DNA of 64,000 bases from an uncultured Roseobacter sp. GTDB taxonomy: Bacteria > Pseudomonadota > Alphaproteobacteria > Rhodobacterales > Rhodobacteraceae. The position numbers and the translations under genes are program-made. Below, piece by piece: positions 44,822-54,098 of the stretch; the first letter of the stretch is position 1, and every line of letters starts with the position of its first letter. The notes beneath the pieces were generated by a model that searched no databases, was not told the origin of the DNA, and saw nothing but the letters and a program-made list of their open reading frames with translations. The stretch is from positions 1 through 64,000 of the forward strand of contig CAJXIL010000001.1 in the NCBI GenBank assembly GCA_913054455.1. Direction: 5' to 3'.

Positions 44822-45992
44822 GGCATTCGATTTTGACGAGGTGATCAATCGCCGCGAGGTGCCTGCGCTCAAAACCCACCGCATGGTGCTGGGCGAGGAC
44901 GGGATGGACCTGTTTCCGGGAGGGGTCGCGGACATGGATTTTCGTGCCCCTCAACCCGTGCTGGACGCAATGACGCAGCGGTTAGCCCATGGTGTCTTTG
45001 GCTATGAGACCGTGCCGGATGGCCTGTTGCCTGCCCTCACGGGATGGATGAAGGACAGACATGGCTGGAATATTGTTCCCGACCACATCCTGCGTGCGCC
45101 CAATGTGCTCAACAGCCTGTCGATGGCGGCAAATCTGTTCACCAACCCCGGTGACGGCATCATCGTTCAGCCGCCCGTGTTCTTTGATTTCGCCGATATT
45201 ATTGCCGAGAATGGACGGTGCCTAGTTGAAAACCCGCTTGTTTTGTCCGCAGGCAAGTATGACATGGACTTTGAAGGCCTGGAGGCCTGCGCCGCCGACC
45301 CGCGCACCAAAATGCTCTTCTTGTGCAATCCACATAATCCCGTGGGGCGGGTCTGGAGCAAGGAAGACCTGGCGCGGCTTGGCGCAATTTGTCGCCAGCA
45401 CGGGGTGTTCGTCGTGGCGGATGAAATTCACGGGGATATCACCTTTTCGGGGCACGCCTACACACCCTTTGCTACGGTCTCAGAAGCAGATGCAATCAAC
45501 TCCATCACCTGCCTGTCCCCCGCCAAGAGCTTCAACATTGCGGCCTGTTGCGGGGCGTTCACCATCGTACCTGATGAGGGACGTCGTAATGCCTTCAAGG
45601 CTGAGAACAGTCGCCTGACGGTGAATAAGAACAACGCCTTTGCAAGTGTGGCAATGGAAGCGGCCTACAGGCAGGGCGGCCCATGGTTGGACGCGGCTGT
45701 TTCATACATCGAGGGCAATCTAGCTCTGGTGCTCGCGCGTTTAAACGATATCCCGGAAGTCACCTTGATCACGCCCGAAGGCACGTTCCTGCTATGGCTC
45801 GATTTTCGTGCCTTGGGCTTGGCCCAGGATGACTTGACCCGATTTTTGCGCACAGAGGCCGGCTGGGCCATTACCCGCGGCATTGCATTTGGAGAAGCAG
45901 GCAAAGGGTTCGGACGCCTGAATATAGCCTGCCAACGGGCGCGCCTGGACCAGGCCCTTGATGGGCTAGATGCGGCAATTTCAAAACGATGA
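44814..45992 (+). CDS. PatB/MalY-like PLP-dependent C-S lyase or aminotransferase
   Basis: This is a 392-residue fold-type I PLP enzyme. The opening [36 protein letters not shown] and [12 protein letters not shown] are typical of the MalY/PatB cystathionine beta-lyase group. The PLP lysine is in [15 protein letters not shown] and an arginine near the end ([12 protein letters not shown]) would bind the carboxylate. It overlaps aqpS by 8 bases and is followed closely by arsH. Such enzymes remove thiols from cysteine conjugates; inside an arsenic operon, a cysteine- or homocysteine-linked arsenical is an attractive but unproven substrate. Confidence 0.88.
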   Translation: MAEAFDFDEVINRREVPALKTHRMVLGEDGMDLFPGGVADMDFRAPQPVLDAMTQRLAHGVFGYETVPDGLLPALTGWMKDRHGWNIVPDHILRAPNVLNSLSMAANLFTNPGDGIIVQPPVFFDFADIIAENGRCLVENPLVLSAGKYDMDFEGLEACAADPRTKMLFLCNPHNPVGRVWSKEDLARLGAICRQHGVFVVADEIHGDITFSGHAYTPFATVSEADAINSITCLSPAKSFNIAACCGAFTIVPDEGRRNAFKAENSRLTVNKNNAFASVAMEAAYRQGGPWLDAAVSYIEGNLALVLARLNDIPEVTLITPEGTFLLWLDFRALGLAQDDLTRFLRTEAGWAITRGIAFGEAGKGFGRLNIACQRARLDQALDGLDAAISKR

Positions 45993-45999
45993 GACAAAC

Positions 46000-46710
46000 A
46001 TGACTGACACACCCAACATCGAAGATGACCACTTTCGCGCCATTGACAGTGATCGGCTGTTCGCAAGCGACGACATCGGTCACGCACCCCGTATTTTGCT
46101 GCTCTATGGCTCCCTCCGGGCGCGATCCTTTAGCCGCTTGATGACCGAGGAAGCCGCCCACGTTCTACATCGTTTCGGGGCCGAGACTAAGACCTTCAAC
46201 CCCAGCGGATTGCCACTGCCCGATGATACCGAAGCGGACCATCCAAAGGTTCAGGAACTACGCGACTTGGTGGCCTGGAGCGAAGGCATGGTCTGGTGTT
46301 CGCCGGAACGACACGGCGCCATGACAGGCATAATGAAATCGCAGATCGACTGGATTCCGCTCTCGCTCGGGGCTGTCCGGCCAACCCAAGGCAAGACCCT
46401 GGCGGTTATGCAGGTCAATGGCGGCTCGCAAAGCTTCAATGCTGTTAATCAGTTGCGTATTCTTGGTCGCTGGATGCGCCTTCTGACGATCCCCAACCAA
46501 TCCTCTACGCCCAAGGCCTTTCTGGAATTCGACGATAATGACCGGATGAAGCCATCGCCAAACTACGACCGGATGGTTGATGTCATGGAGGAATTGGTCA
46601 AATTCACGCTCCTCACTCGGGGGCGTTCTGATTACCTTGTTGAACGTTATAGTGAGCGGAAAGAAACCGGTGAAGCGTTGATCAGGCGCGTGAACCAGAC
46701 GGCGATCTGA
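46000..46710 (+). CDS. arsH: ArsH, NADPH-dependent FMN organoarsenical oxidase
   Basis: ArsH oxidises trivalent methylated or aromatic arsenicals to the less toxic pentavalent forms. The 236-residue flavoprotein is very close to the family pattern: FMN phosphate loop [13 protein letters not shown], then [32 protein letters not shown] and [15 protein letters not shown]. It is the last gene of the operon and follows the PatB-like gene by 7 bases. I prefer ATG 46000 to an in-frame ATG at 45970 lying inside the previous gene. It is the firmest sign that the operon concerns arsenic. Confidence 0.95.
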   Translation: MTDTPNIEDDHFRAIDSDRLFASDDIGHAPRILLLYGSLRARSFSRLMTEEAAHVLHRFGAETKTFNPSGLPLPDDTEADHPKVQELRDLVAWSEGMVWCSPERHGAMTGIMKSQIDWIPLSLGAVRPTQGKTLAVMQVNGGSQSFNAVNQLRILGRWMRLLTIPNQSSTPKAFLEFDDNDRMKPSPNYDRMVDVMEELVKFTLLTRGRSDYLVERYSERKETGEALIRRVNQTAI

Positions 46711-46773
46711 CGCGCTTTCGGGGAGCCCGCAGGTTTTGTTTGCATGCGCGTCATACCCGTCGCGGCGCGCGTG

Positions 46774-47697
46774 TCAGCTGCGATGTCTAGGCGTCCTGTG
46801 GGCCACATTTGCACGACCCAATTGATCGATCAGAAAATCCATAAAAACACGGACTTTGGCTGAAACGACATTGCTTTTAGGATAGATCAGCCAAAGCGCC
46901 GGTTCGGTCGACAGGGCATAGTCGGGCAATACACGGGTCAGGGTTCCGTCTGCGATTTCCTCTTGCACCGCCCAGAGCGAATTGACGGAAATGCCGGCCC
47001 CGTTGAGCGTCGTTAGTTTTTGGGTCAACCCATCGTTCAGGATCAGACAATGCGCGGCGGACTTGGGGTCAAACAGCGCCTGCATCCCGTTGTTAGAGAT
47101 CAAGGCCTTTGGTTCGGTATCTTTAAAGGCAATCAATCGGTGTTTCGCCAGGTCTTTTGGATTAGCCGGAGTGCCATACCGTTCCAGATAAGCGGGCGAA
47201 GCACAAAGGATACGGGTATCATCTGCCAGTTTGCGCGCGGTGAGACTGCTATCGGCAAGAACCGCGTTGCGCAGGGCGAGGTCAAAGCTGCCCTCGATCA
47301 GATCAAACTGCGAATCTGATAGATGCAGGTCGAGCCGAAGGTCAGGGTACTTGTCCATAAATGCCGGCAACAGCGGTGCTAAGTAGAGTTGTGCAAAGGT
47401 GCTGGGCGCCGCAAAGCGCAGGGTGCCGCTGACCTTGGTACGGCCTTTGCCTAGCGCGGCCAGCGCGGCTTCCTCCTGAGCGATCATTTCACGCGCGTAG
47501 GGCAAAAAATCCTGCCCCTCGAGGGACAGTGAAACCTTGCGGGTTGAGCGATGCAGCAAATCCGCGCCGACAAGACGCTCTAGCTTGGCGATACGTGTGC
47601 TTGCGACTGCAGGCGCCATGCCCAGTGTGCGACCCGCCGCGCTGATATTCAGCGTCTCACAGGCGAGAACAAAAAGGCGCAGGGTTTGAGTGTCCAT
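46774..47697 (-). CDS. LysR-family regulator (CrgA/DsdC-like subgroup)
   Basis: This is a 307-residue LysR protein. The helix-turn-helix is near residues 16-40 (NISAAGRTLGMAPAVASTRI), with the usual linker RLVGADLLHRSTRKVSLS and an effector domain with APSTFAQLYLAPLLP. It is convergent with arsH and divergent from the SDR gene at 47796. An imperfect inverted repeat in the 98-base gap is a candidate binding site. Control of the SDR is the simplest reading. Confidence 0.92.
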   Translation of the reverse strand: MDTQTLRLFVLACETLNISAAGRTLGMAPAVASTRIAKLERLVGADLLHRSTRKVSLSLEGQDFLPYAREMIAQEEAALAALGKGRTKVSGTLRFAAPSTFAQLYLAPLLPAFMDKYPDLRLDLHLSDSQFDLIEGSFDLALRNAVLADSSLTARKLADDTRILCASPAYLERYGTPANPKDLAKHRLIAFKDTEPKALISNNGMQALFDPKSAAHCLILNDGLTQKLTTLNGAGISVNSLWAVQEEIADGTLTRVLPDYALSTEPALWLIYPKSNVVSAKVRVFMDFLIDQLGRANVAHRTPRHRS

Positions 47698-47708
47698 ATT
47701 ATTTACTT

Positions 47709-47730
47709 ATTCGGAATTCTGAATTCGAAT
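47709..47730. promoter_or_regulatory. Inverted repeat in LysR-SDR gap
   Basis: ATTCGGAATTC and GAATTCGAAT face each other across a single T; the left arm has one extra G. It lies 12 bases from the LysR start in the divergent gap, where LysR regulators usually bind. Function is inferred from position. Confidence 0.45.
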
Positions 47731-47795
47731 ATACCCTGTTTATATAGGAAACAGAAGTGATAATTCTGTTAGCGAGACGAGCACAGGAGCTGCCA

Positions 47796-48584
47796 ATGAC
47801 TAAGACAATTCTCATCACGGGCGCTACCGATGGTATCGGTCTTTTGACAGCGCAAACTCTTGCGGCTGAAGGGCATAGAATCCTCTTGCATGGTCGCAAT
47901 GTGGCCAAGCTGGAGGCAGCGGCAAAAACTGTCGGCGGCACCACAGAGCAATATATCGCGGATCTGTCGAATATGGCGCAGGTACATGCACTGGCCGCGG
48001 CCATTGTTGCAAAGCACAATCAGATTGATGTGGTTATCAACAACGCTGGCATCCTCAAGACCCCGGTCACCAAGATCAAAGAGGGGTACGATATTAGGTT
48101 TGTGGTGAATACCTTTGCCCCCTATGCGCTGACGCGCGACCTGCTGCCGATCATGGCGAAAGACGGTCGTGTCGTGAACCTATCCTCGGCTGCGCAGGCA
48201 CCGGTTGATCTGGAGGCGCTGCTGGGGCGCAAAAAGCTGGACGATATGGGCGCCTATGCCCAGAGCAAACTGGCCATTACAATCTGGTCCCGCGAGATGG
48301 CAAAGGCCCTGCCTGAGGGCCCCGTGATTGTCGCCGTGAACCCAGGCTCCTTGCTGGCCTCGAAAATGGTCAAAGAGGGCTTTGGCATTGCCGGCAACGA
48401 TCTGAGTATTGGCGTGAGCATTCTGCGCGAAGCCGCATTGGGGACCTCATTTGCAGATGCCAGTGGCAAATATTTTGACAATGACAGCGGGCAGTTTACG
48501 CAGCCACATGCGGCTGCGCTGGATGCGGCGCATAGTGCCGATGTGATGCAGGCTATCCAGGATGTGCTGACCCCACAGCCCTAA
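47796..48584 (+). CDS. Short-chain dehydrogenase/reductase (retinol dehydrogenase-like)
   Basis: This is a 262-residue classical SDR. The cofactor loop is ITGATDGIGLLTAQ, NNAG is near residue 83, the catalytic serine is in VVNLSSAAQA, and the active-site Tyr-Lys is YAQSK. The long loop between serine and tyrosine (LEALLGRKKLDDMG) resembles retinol/protochlorophyllide reductase-type members. ATG 47796 is preceded by AGGAG; a frame start at 47757 lacks one. The gene stands alone downstream of a divergent LysR gene. The substrate is unknown. Confidence 0.9.
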   Translation: MTKTILITGATDGIGLLTAQTLAAEGHRILLHGRNVAKLEAAAKTVGGTTEQYIADLSNMAQVHALAAAIVAKHNQIDVVINNAGILKTPVTKIKEGYDIRFVVNTFAPYALTRDLLPIMAKDGRVVNLSSAAQAPVDLEALLGRKKLDDMGAYAQSKLAITIWSREMAKALPEGPVIVAVNPGSLLASKMVKEGFGIAGNDLSIGVSILREAALGTSFADASGKYFDNDSGQFTQPHAAALDAAHSADVMQAIQDVLTPQP

Positions 48585-49266
48585 ACCGCTTCGGCCCGAC
48601 TGAAACCGGGCCTTGCCCCCCATCAAAACCAAAGTAATCGGCCAGAGAATTCTGCGCGGCGCCGAGATAGGCAAGCCAGTGAAGTATGAGAACTTCAGGG
48701 CATTTGACATCAAAGTCGAAAGCGCTATTGCCACTGTCATCTCTTATTTGGGGGCAGTGAATGCGTAAGGTCAGGAAATACTGTCCGATTTTAATAGGCT
48801 GGCCAGCGGTTGGAACGCGACATAAAGGTGGTTATCGTTCTATCTGACAGCCCGGAAATCTGATCTGCCGCTATGACTCTGAACTCCTGAAGGAGATGCC
48901 CACCGAGCCCGCGTCACGTGAGGAGCCGCAGTTGCTTGATCTGTAATCGGTTTGAGAGCGCATCATCAGGTTCAGCTGCCCGGCTTTGATGAAGGTCCAA
49001 CAGAGCTTGATGCGAGGAAGCGTTGGAGCGCGCCGACAACATCAACCGACGGTTTTGCCCCGTTCTATAGTCAGTCGTGCGCCATTTGGGCGTGCTTACG
49101 AGGGGCGCCATCCGCGCAGCCCTCGTAATGCTGTTTTCGAAGCGCAGCCAAAGATGCAGTTTTAATTGTATTCAAAACCGGAAAACTGAACTTAGTTTTG
49201 GGCCAATTTACTCAAATATGTAGTGCTATACATAGCTCGCATCTCTTACTTACTAGGATGCGCACA
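48585..49266. other. Gene-poor stretch, possibly decayed
   Basis: About 680 bases have no gene with a start, ribosome binding site and recognisable product. Short open stretches remain, for example an unstarted frame ending at about 48768 with IKTKVIGQRILRGAEIGK and another ending at about 48945 with SELLKEMPTEPASREEP. They look like tails of lost genes but I cannot name them. A weak hairpin (GGCCCG/CGGGCC, 48593-48612) follows the SDR. The last 130 bases are AT-rich and probably hold the promoter of the next gene. Confidence 0.45.
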
Positions 49267-50253
49267 ATGAAAGCCATGACCCTCACTGCTTACGGTGAAA
49301 CCGCAAAATTCGAGGCTGCCGATCTCCCCAAGCCAGAGCCGATCTCGGGCCATGTTGTGGTCCGCATTGCGGCCAGCAGCGTGAACACAGTTGACACAAT
49401 GATCCGGGCAATGGGCCGTGACCTGCCGCTTTCTCCGGCTCTGCCTGCGGTATTGGGCATGGATTTTGCCGGGGTCATTGAGGCCGTTGGCGAAGGCGTG
49501 AGCGCGTTTGCCGTTGGCGATGAGGTCTACGGCTGCGCCGGCGGATTGGCTGATTTACAGGGCGCATTGGCTGAGTTCATGCTCGCCGATGCGCGCTTGA
49601 TTGCCCACAAACCTAAATCCATCTCAATGCGCGAGGCCGCGGCCATGCCTCTGGTTGGCATCACCGCCTATGAGGGGCTAGAACGGACAGGCGTCAGGGC
49701 GGGCCAAAAGGTTCTGGTGCAGGGAGGCGCAGGCGGCGTTGGTCACCTGGCAGTGCAGCTGGCCAAACACTTTGGCGCAGAGGTCTATGCCACCGGCACG
49801 GGCCACACCCAGATGGGCGTGATCCAGGGGTATGGCGCGACGCCAATTGATTTTGCTGCTGAAAAGATCGTCGATTATGTAGCAAAATATACCGACGGTG
49901 CAGGGTTTGATGTGATCTTCGACACCGTTGGCGGCGCCAATATGACCAATTCCTTCGAGGCCGCAGCGCTGAACGCCAATATCGCCTCAACCGTAGGTCT
50001 GCTGGAAATAGATCTGTCGCCTGCACATTTCAAAGGATTGTCGCTGCACATCGTCTTCATGCTGTTGCCAATGCTTAGTAATCTAGGTCGTGAAAACCAC
50101 GGGACGATCCTGGCTGAGCTGGCAAAAATAGTAGATCAAGGCGCATTGAAGCCTCTTCTGGATGAGGCTGTATATGGTCTCGGTAACGTCGCTGGGGCCT
50201 ATGACCACCTGACCAGCGGAAAGGCCATCGGCAAGGTTGTGATAGACGTCTAA
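49267..50253 (+). CDS. Zinc-type alcohol dehydrogenase / quinone oxidoreductase-like protein (MDR)
   Basis: This is a 328-residue medium-chain dehydrogenase/reductase. The N-terminal GroES-like part (VVVRIAASSVNTVDTMIRA, GMDFAGVIEAVGEGV) lacks the zinc-binding cysteine cluster, fitting the quinone-oxidoreductase group. The NADPH-binding loop is VQGGAGGVGHLAVQLAKHFGAEV (core GGAGGVGHLAVQL). ATG 49267 is preferred to upstream in-frame starts because AGGA lies before it. It precedes, but is not clearly joined to, the LacI operon. The substrate is unknown. Confidence 0.9.
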   Translation: MKAMTLTAYGETAKFEAADLPKPEPISGHVVVRIAASSVNTVDTMIRAMGRDLPLSPALPAVLGMDFAGVIEAVGEGVSAFAVGDEVYGCAGGLADLQGALAEFMLADARLIAHKPKSISMREAAAMPLVGITAYEGLERTGVRAGQKVLVQGGAGGVGHLAVQLAKHFGAEVYATGTGHTQMGVIQGYGATPIDFAAEKIVDYVAKYTDGAGFDVIFDTVGGANMTNSFEAAALNANIASTVGLLEIDLSPAHFKGLSLHIVFMLLPMLSNLGRENHGTILAELAKIVDQGALKPLLDEAVYGLGNVAGAYDHLTSGKAIGKVVIDV

Positions 50254-50315
50254 CCAAACGAGATGGTGTCTGAAAGCGACTGTCACACTCCTGTAGAGAA
50301 TCACCTGTAACAAAT

Positions 50316-50331
50316 ATGGAAACGTTTCCAT
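50316..50331. promoter_or_regulatory. LacI-family operator
   Basis: ATGGAAACGTTTCCAT is a perfect 16-base palindrome of the classic LacI-family type with a central CG, 12 bases before the start of the LacI gene. It points to autoregulation and control of the ABC genes transcribed from the same promoter. Confidence 0.85.
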
Positions 50332-50343
50332 TCAGGTGCTGTC

Positions 50344-51432
50344 ATGCCCCCAAAGGCCAAGGTCACAATCAAAGATGTCGCGCTCAAAGCGGGATGTGGC
50401 ATTGCGACTGCAAGCCGGGTTTTGAACAATTCAGGCCCCACCAGTGCTGAGGTACGCGAACGGGTTAACAGGGCAGCACTCGATCTTGGGTTTTCCTTCA
50501 GCGCCATCGGCCGCGCTTTGCAGAGCAGCAAATCCATGACTGTGGGCTGCCTTGTGCCCTCGCTCGCGAATCCGGTTTTTGCCGAAGCAGTGCAAGGCGT
50601 TCAAAATGAGCTGGTCGGTACCAATTATCAGCTTTTGATTTCCAGCTCGAACTATGATGACAAAGCCGACGACGCTGCGATTTCGACACTTGTCTCCAAA
50701 GAGGTGGACGGGTTGATCGTGACAATGGTGGCACCAGAACGGAGCCCGGCCCTGAAACTGGCACATCAGCGCGGCATTCCTGCTTCGCTGATGTTCCATG
50801 ACCCAATTAAGGGGTTTGCGACCTCATATGTGGACAATTTCGAAGCCGCGCGCGATGTGGCGCAGCGGTTTTCAGAGTGCGGCCACCGCCGGACCGGATT
50901 TCTGGCTTTGCGTCTTGCGACATCAGACCGCTCACGCAATCGCTACGCCGGTTTCCATGCTGAGTGCCGGGCGCGCGGGATGCCCGATCCGGCCCTTATC
51001 GAGCTTAGTGAAACAGACGCAAATCGACCTGAAAAACTGGCAGCTATCCTTGCCGCTCATCCCGACCTAACGGCGATTTTTGCCTCAAATGATTTTCTTG
51101 CTATTGCAGTGCAGAAAGCAGCACGCCTTTTGGGCTGGATCGTCCCGCGCGATTTATCCGTTGTCGGCTTTGACGGGATCGAAATTGGCAAGCTTCTGGA
51201 TGTTCCGCTTGCGACGATTGAAACCATGCCTGAGAAGATGGGCCGTCAGGCCGCGAAGTCACTTCTCACCGCGATGCAGGGAGGAGTGCTAGAGCAATTG
51301 CCCCCCCTTCCTTTCAGATTTCGCGCAGGCGCCACGCTTGCAGCGCCGCGCGCGAAAAGCCGAGACGACGGTCGGGTTGCAGCCCAACCGCCGTCAGTTC
51401 CCCTGATCAAGACCATACTCAAACAAGGATGA
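50344..51432 (+). CDS. LacI-family transcriptional regulator
   Basis: This is a 362-residue LacI regulator. The helix-turn-helix (VTIKDVALKAGCGIATASRV) and hinge helix (NRAALDLGFSFSAIGRAL) are at the N-terminus, and a periplasmic-binding-like effector domain follows. The start ATG lies just after a perfect operator palindrome. The solute-binding gene begins 4 bases after its stop, so the regulator is the first gene of the transporter operon. The effector is probably the imported compound or the product of the phosphodiesterase at the operon end. Confidence 0.94.
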   Translation: MPPKAKVTIKDVALKAGCGIATASRVLNNSGPTSAEVRERVNRAALDLGFSFSAIGRALQSSKSMTVGCLVPSLANPVFAEAVQGVQNELVGTNYQLLISSSNYDDKADDAAISTLVSKEVDGLIVTMVAPERSPALKLAHQRGIPASLMFHDPIKGFATSYVDNFEAARDVAQRFSECGHRRTGFLALRLATSDRSRNRYAGFHAECRARGMPDPALIELSETDANRPEKLAAILAAHPDLTAIFASNDFLAIAVQKAARLLGWIVPRDLSVVGFDGIEIGKLLDVPLATIETMPEKMGRQAAKSLLTAMQGGVLEQLPPLPFRFRAGATLAAPRAKSRDDGRVAAQPPSVPLIKTILKQG

Positions 51433-51436
51433 ACCC

Positions 51437-52432
51437 ATGAAACATACTGCTCTTGCGATGCTCTTCGCAACCACCATTGCCGCCCCCGCCATGGCGGAAG
51501 ATGCAATCTGCTATAACTGCCCACCGCAATGGGCCGACTGGGCCTCGATGCTCGAGGCGATTGATAAGACCCTCGATATCCAGATGCCGCATGACAACAA
51601 AAACTCAGGCCAGACGCTGAGCCAGCTTCTCGCTGAGCGCGCAAGCCCGGTGGCAGACGTGGCCTATTACGGTGTCACAACCGGCATCAAGGCCGGCAAT
51701 GAAAAAGTGGCACAGCCCTATAAGCCTGCCGGCTTTGAAGAGATCCCAGAAGGGCTGAAAGATCCCGAAGGCAACTGGTTTGCCATTCACTACGGCACGC
51801 TTGGTTTCTTTGTGAATGTTGATGCTCTGGGCGGCGCTGATGTGCCGCAGTGCTTTGCCGATTTGACCAAGCCCGAATACCGCGGGATGGTGGGCTATCT
51901 CGACCCCTCTTCGGCCTTTGTAGGTTATGCTGGTGCTGTGGCGGCAAATATCGCTTTTGGCGGCGATCTGGGCAACTTTGATCCCGCGATCAAATACTTC
52001 AACGACCTAGCTGCAAACGATCCGATCGTTCCCAAGCAGACCTCCTTTGCACGGGTCGTCTCCGGCGAGATCCCAATCCTGTTTGACTATGACTTCAATG
52101 CCTATCGCGGCAAATACGAAGAGGACGGAAATTTTGAGTTTGTCCTGCCCTGCGAAGGATCTGTGCGCGTGCCCTACGTCATGAGCCTCGTTGCCGATGC
52201 GCCGAACCCTGAACTTGGCAAGCGGGTGCTAGACTTCATCTTGTCGGACGAAGGTCAGGCGATATGGACAAACGCCTATCTGCAGCCGGCCCGGCCCGTG
52301 GAACTGCCCGCAGAAGTCGCCGAAAAATTCCTGCCCGCCAGCGAATATGAGCGCGCGATGGCCGTGAACTATGCCGAGATGGAAAAGGCGCAGGCGGGTT
52401 TTGGCCAGCGCTATCTCTCCGAAGTTAAGTAA
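51437..52432 (+). CDS. ABC transporter periplasmic binding protein (iron/phosphonate/polyamine type)
   Basis: This is a 331-residue exported binding protein with a signal peptide ending at about APAMA/ED (residue 20). The pattern GLKDPEGNWFAIHYGTLGF, DLTKPEYRGMVGYLDPSSA and PVELPAEVAEKFLP belongs to the type II binding proteins that serve ferric iron, 2-aminoethylphosphonate, thiamine or putrescine importers. Two cysteines near the mature N-terminus (ICYNCPP) are unusual for this group. The neighbouring phosphodiesterase suggests a phosphodiester such as a glycerophosphodiester as cargo. Confidence 0.87.
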   Translation: MKHTALAMLFATTIAAPAMAEDAICYNCPPQWADWASMLEAIDKTLDIQMPHDNKNSGQTLSQLLAERASPVADVAYYGVTTGIKAGNEKVAQPYKPAGFEEIPEGLKDPEGNWFAIHYGTLGFFVNVDALGGADVPQCFADLTKPEYRGMVGYLDPSSAFVGYAGAVAANIAFGGDLGNFDPAIKYFNDLAANDPIVPKQTSFARVVSGEIPILFDYDFNAYRGKYEEDGNFEFVLPCEGSVRVPYVMSLVADAPNPELGKRVLDFILSDEGQAIWTNAYLQPARPVELPAEVAEKFLPASEYERAMAVNYAEMEKAQAGFGQRYLSEVK

Positions 52433-52501
52433 CGCGAAACCAAACGGTCGGGCGGAGCGCCGTTGCTTCGCCCGATTGTTGTCTGCCTTGGAATTATCTG
52501 C

Positions 52502-53305
52502 ATGACACAACGCCAATTCCTGCTGCTTTGCTTCTTGCCGCTGGCGATATTCACGCTGGCCTTTCTGGCCTTGCCGCTCGCGCGTCTTATTCTCGCCTCA
52601 AGCGAGAGCGAAGCAGGCTGGGCGATCTATCTAAAAATCCTGCAAACCCCGCGCTATCTTTCGACGCTGTTTCAAACCGTTTTGGTTTCCATCGCTGTGA
52701 CCTTTACGGCCCTGGCGATCTCGACCACTGCAGGCCTGTTTCTGGTGCGCAACAAATTCCCAGGGCGAGGGGTGCTTTTGTCAATCCTCACTTTGCCACT
52801 GGCTTTTCCAGGGGTGGTTGTCGGTTTTATGATCATCCTTTTGGGTGGACGTCAGGGTTTGGTAAACCAGCTACTGCCGGGCCATTGGGTCTTTGCCTAT
52901 TCTGTCTTTGGCCTGTTTCTGGGCTATCTCTATTTCTCGATTCCGCGGGTGTTGCTGACTGTAATGGCCGCTGCGGAGAAGATTGATCCAGCTTTGGAGG
53001 AGGCGGCGCTGACACTGGGCGCGCCTTCTTATCGGATTATCCTTGATGTCCTGCTCCCCGCCCTCGCGCCGGCATTGATCGCAGCGGGTGCGATTGCTTT
53101 TGCCACCGCAATGGGCGCCTTTGGTACCGCCTTTACCCTCGCCACCAATATCGATGTTCTGCCGATGGTCATCTATACAGAGTTCACGCTGTCAGCGAAT
53201 ATCGCCATGGCCTCGGCTCTCTCTGTAGTTCTGGGCCTTGTGACCTGGGCATTGCTGCTGATCGCCCGTAGTTTCTCTGGCACGACCGTGGCGGCAGGAG
53301 GCTGA
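52502..53305 (+). CDS. ABC transporter permease, first subunit
   Basis: This is a 267-residue permease with six hydrophobic segments. The coupling motif is EEAALTLGAPSYRIILDVLLPALAP (core EEAALTLGAPSYRIILD), typical of the PotB/FbpB/PhnU type. GAFGTAFTLATNIDVLP matches permeases for phosphonates or iron. I prefer ATG 52502 over a frame start at 52463 because the added residues do not look like permease sequence. The second permease follows after one base, so the pair is probably translated together as a heterodimer. Confidence 0.92.
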   Translation: MTQRQFLLLCFLPLAIFTLAFLALPLARLILASSESEAGWAIYLKILQTPRYLSTLFQTVLVSIAVTFTALAISTTAGLFLVRNKFPGRGVLLSILTLPLAFPGVVVGFMIILLGGRQGLVNQLLPGHWVFAYSVFGLFLGYLYFSIPRVLLTVMAAAEKIDPALEEAALTLGAPSYRIILDVLLPALAPALIAAGAIAFATAMGAFGTAFTLATNIDVLPMVIYTEFTLSANIAMASALSVVLGLVTWALLLIARSFSGTTVAAGG

Positions 53306-53306
53306 C

Positions 53307-54098
53307 ATGCTGAAATCACCCACAAAGCTCCTCCAGCTCATCGTGACACTCGCGGCCTGTGCTTTCCTCTTCGTACCAACCCTGCAATCGGTCTTGGCTG
53401 GGGTTACCGCCAATTACTTCAGGGGCGTGTCTTCGGGCCTGACCCTGAAATGGGTTGGGCAGGTCTGGGAGCTCTATGCGGGAAGCATTTTTTTGTCGAT
53501 ACAGATTGCCCTGGCCTGCCTTGCGGCTACGCTGATTATCGGCGTTCCGGCGGCCTATGCGTTGGCAAGAAACCCAGGACGCATCTCACGTGTGCTCGAA
53601 GAATTTATCTCGCTGCCACTCGCCGTGCCCGGCCTCGCGCTGGCGTTGGCGCTACTGCAGCTTTATGGAACCAACCACGGCTTTCGCACCCATTGGAGCT
53701 TTGTCCTCGTCGGTCACGTGCTTTACACGCTGCCGTTCATGGTCCGCTCGGTGATGTCGGTCTTGGCCGCAATTGACCTCAAAACGCTGGAAGAGGGAGC
53801 GGCGTCACTTGGAGCCAGCCCGCAACGACGGTTTTTCGATATCGTTGTCCCCAATGCTCTACCTGGTATTCTTGCGGGTGCACTCACGGTTGTTACCCTC
53901 TCGATAGGAGAGTTCAATCTAACCTGGATGCTGCATACGCCCCATCTGAAAACCCTGCCAGTTGGGTTGGCCGATAGCTATGCCTCAATGCGGCTCGAAG
54001 TCGCGTCAGCCTACACGCTGGTCTTTTTTGTAATGATCGTGCCGCTTCTCCTCGCCATGCAATGGGCCTCTGCCCGCGCTCAAAGGATCACTCAATGA
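53307..54098 (+). CDS. ABC transporter permease, second subunit
   Basis: This is a 263-residue permease with six hydrophobic segments. Its coupling loop is EEGAASLGASPQRRFFDIVVPNALPG (core EEGAASLGASPQRRFFD). SLPLAVPGLALALALLQLYG and SIGEFNLTWMLHTP are typical of the PotC/PhnV group. It begins one base after the first permease and overlaps the ATPase start by 4 bases (ATGA), so the operon is tightly coupled. Confidence 0.92.
   Translation: MLKSPTKLLQLIVTLAACAFLFVPTLQSVLAGVTANYFRGVSSGLTLKWVGQVWELYAGSIFLSIQIALACLAATLIIGVPAAYALARNPGRISRVLEEFISLPLAVPGLALALALLQLYGTNHGFRTHWSFVLVGHVLYTLPFMVRSVMSVLAAIDLKTLEEGAASLGASPQRRFFDIVVPNALPGILAGALTVVTLSIGEFNLTWMLHTPHLKTLPVGLADSYASMRLEVASAYTLVFFVMIVPLLLAMQWASARAQRITQ

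Noticed and set aside
42588-46710. Ectoine catabolism because of the DoeB-like gene
   Set aside because: ArsR cysteine trio, AqpS-like channel and certain ArsH point to arsenic; no ectoine hydrolase is next to it.
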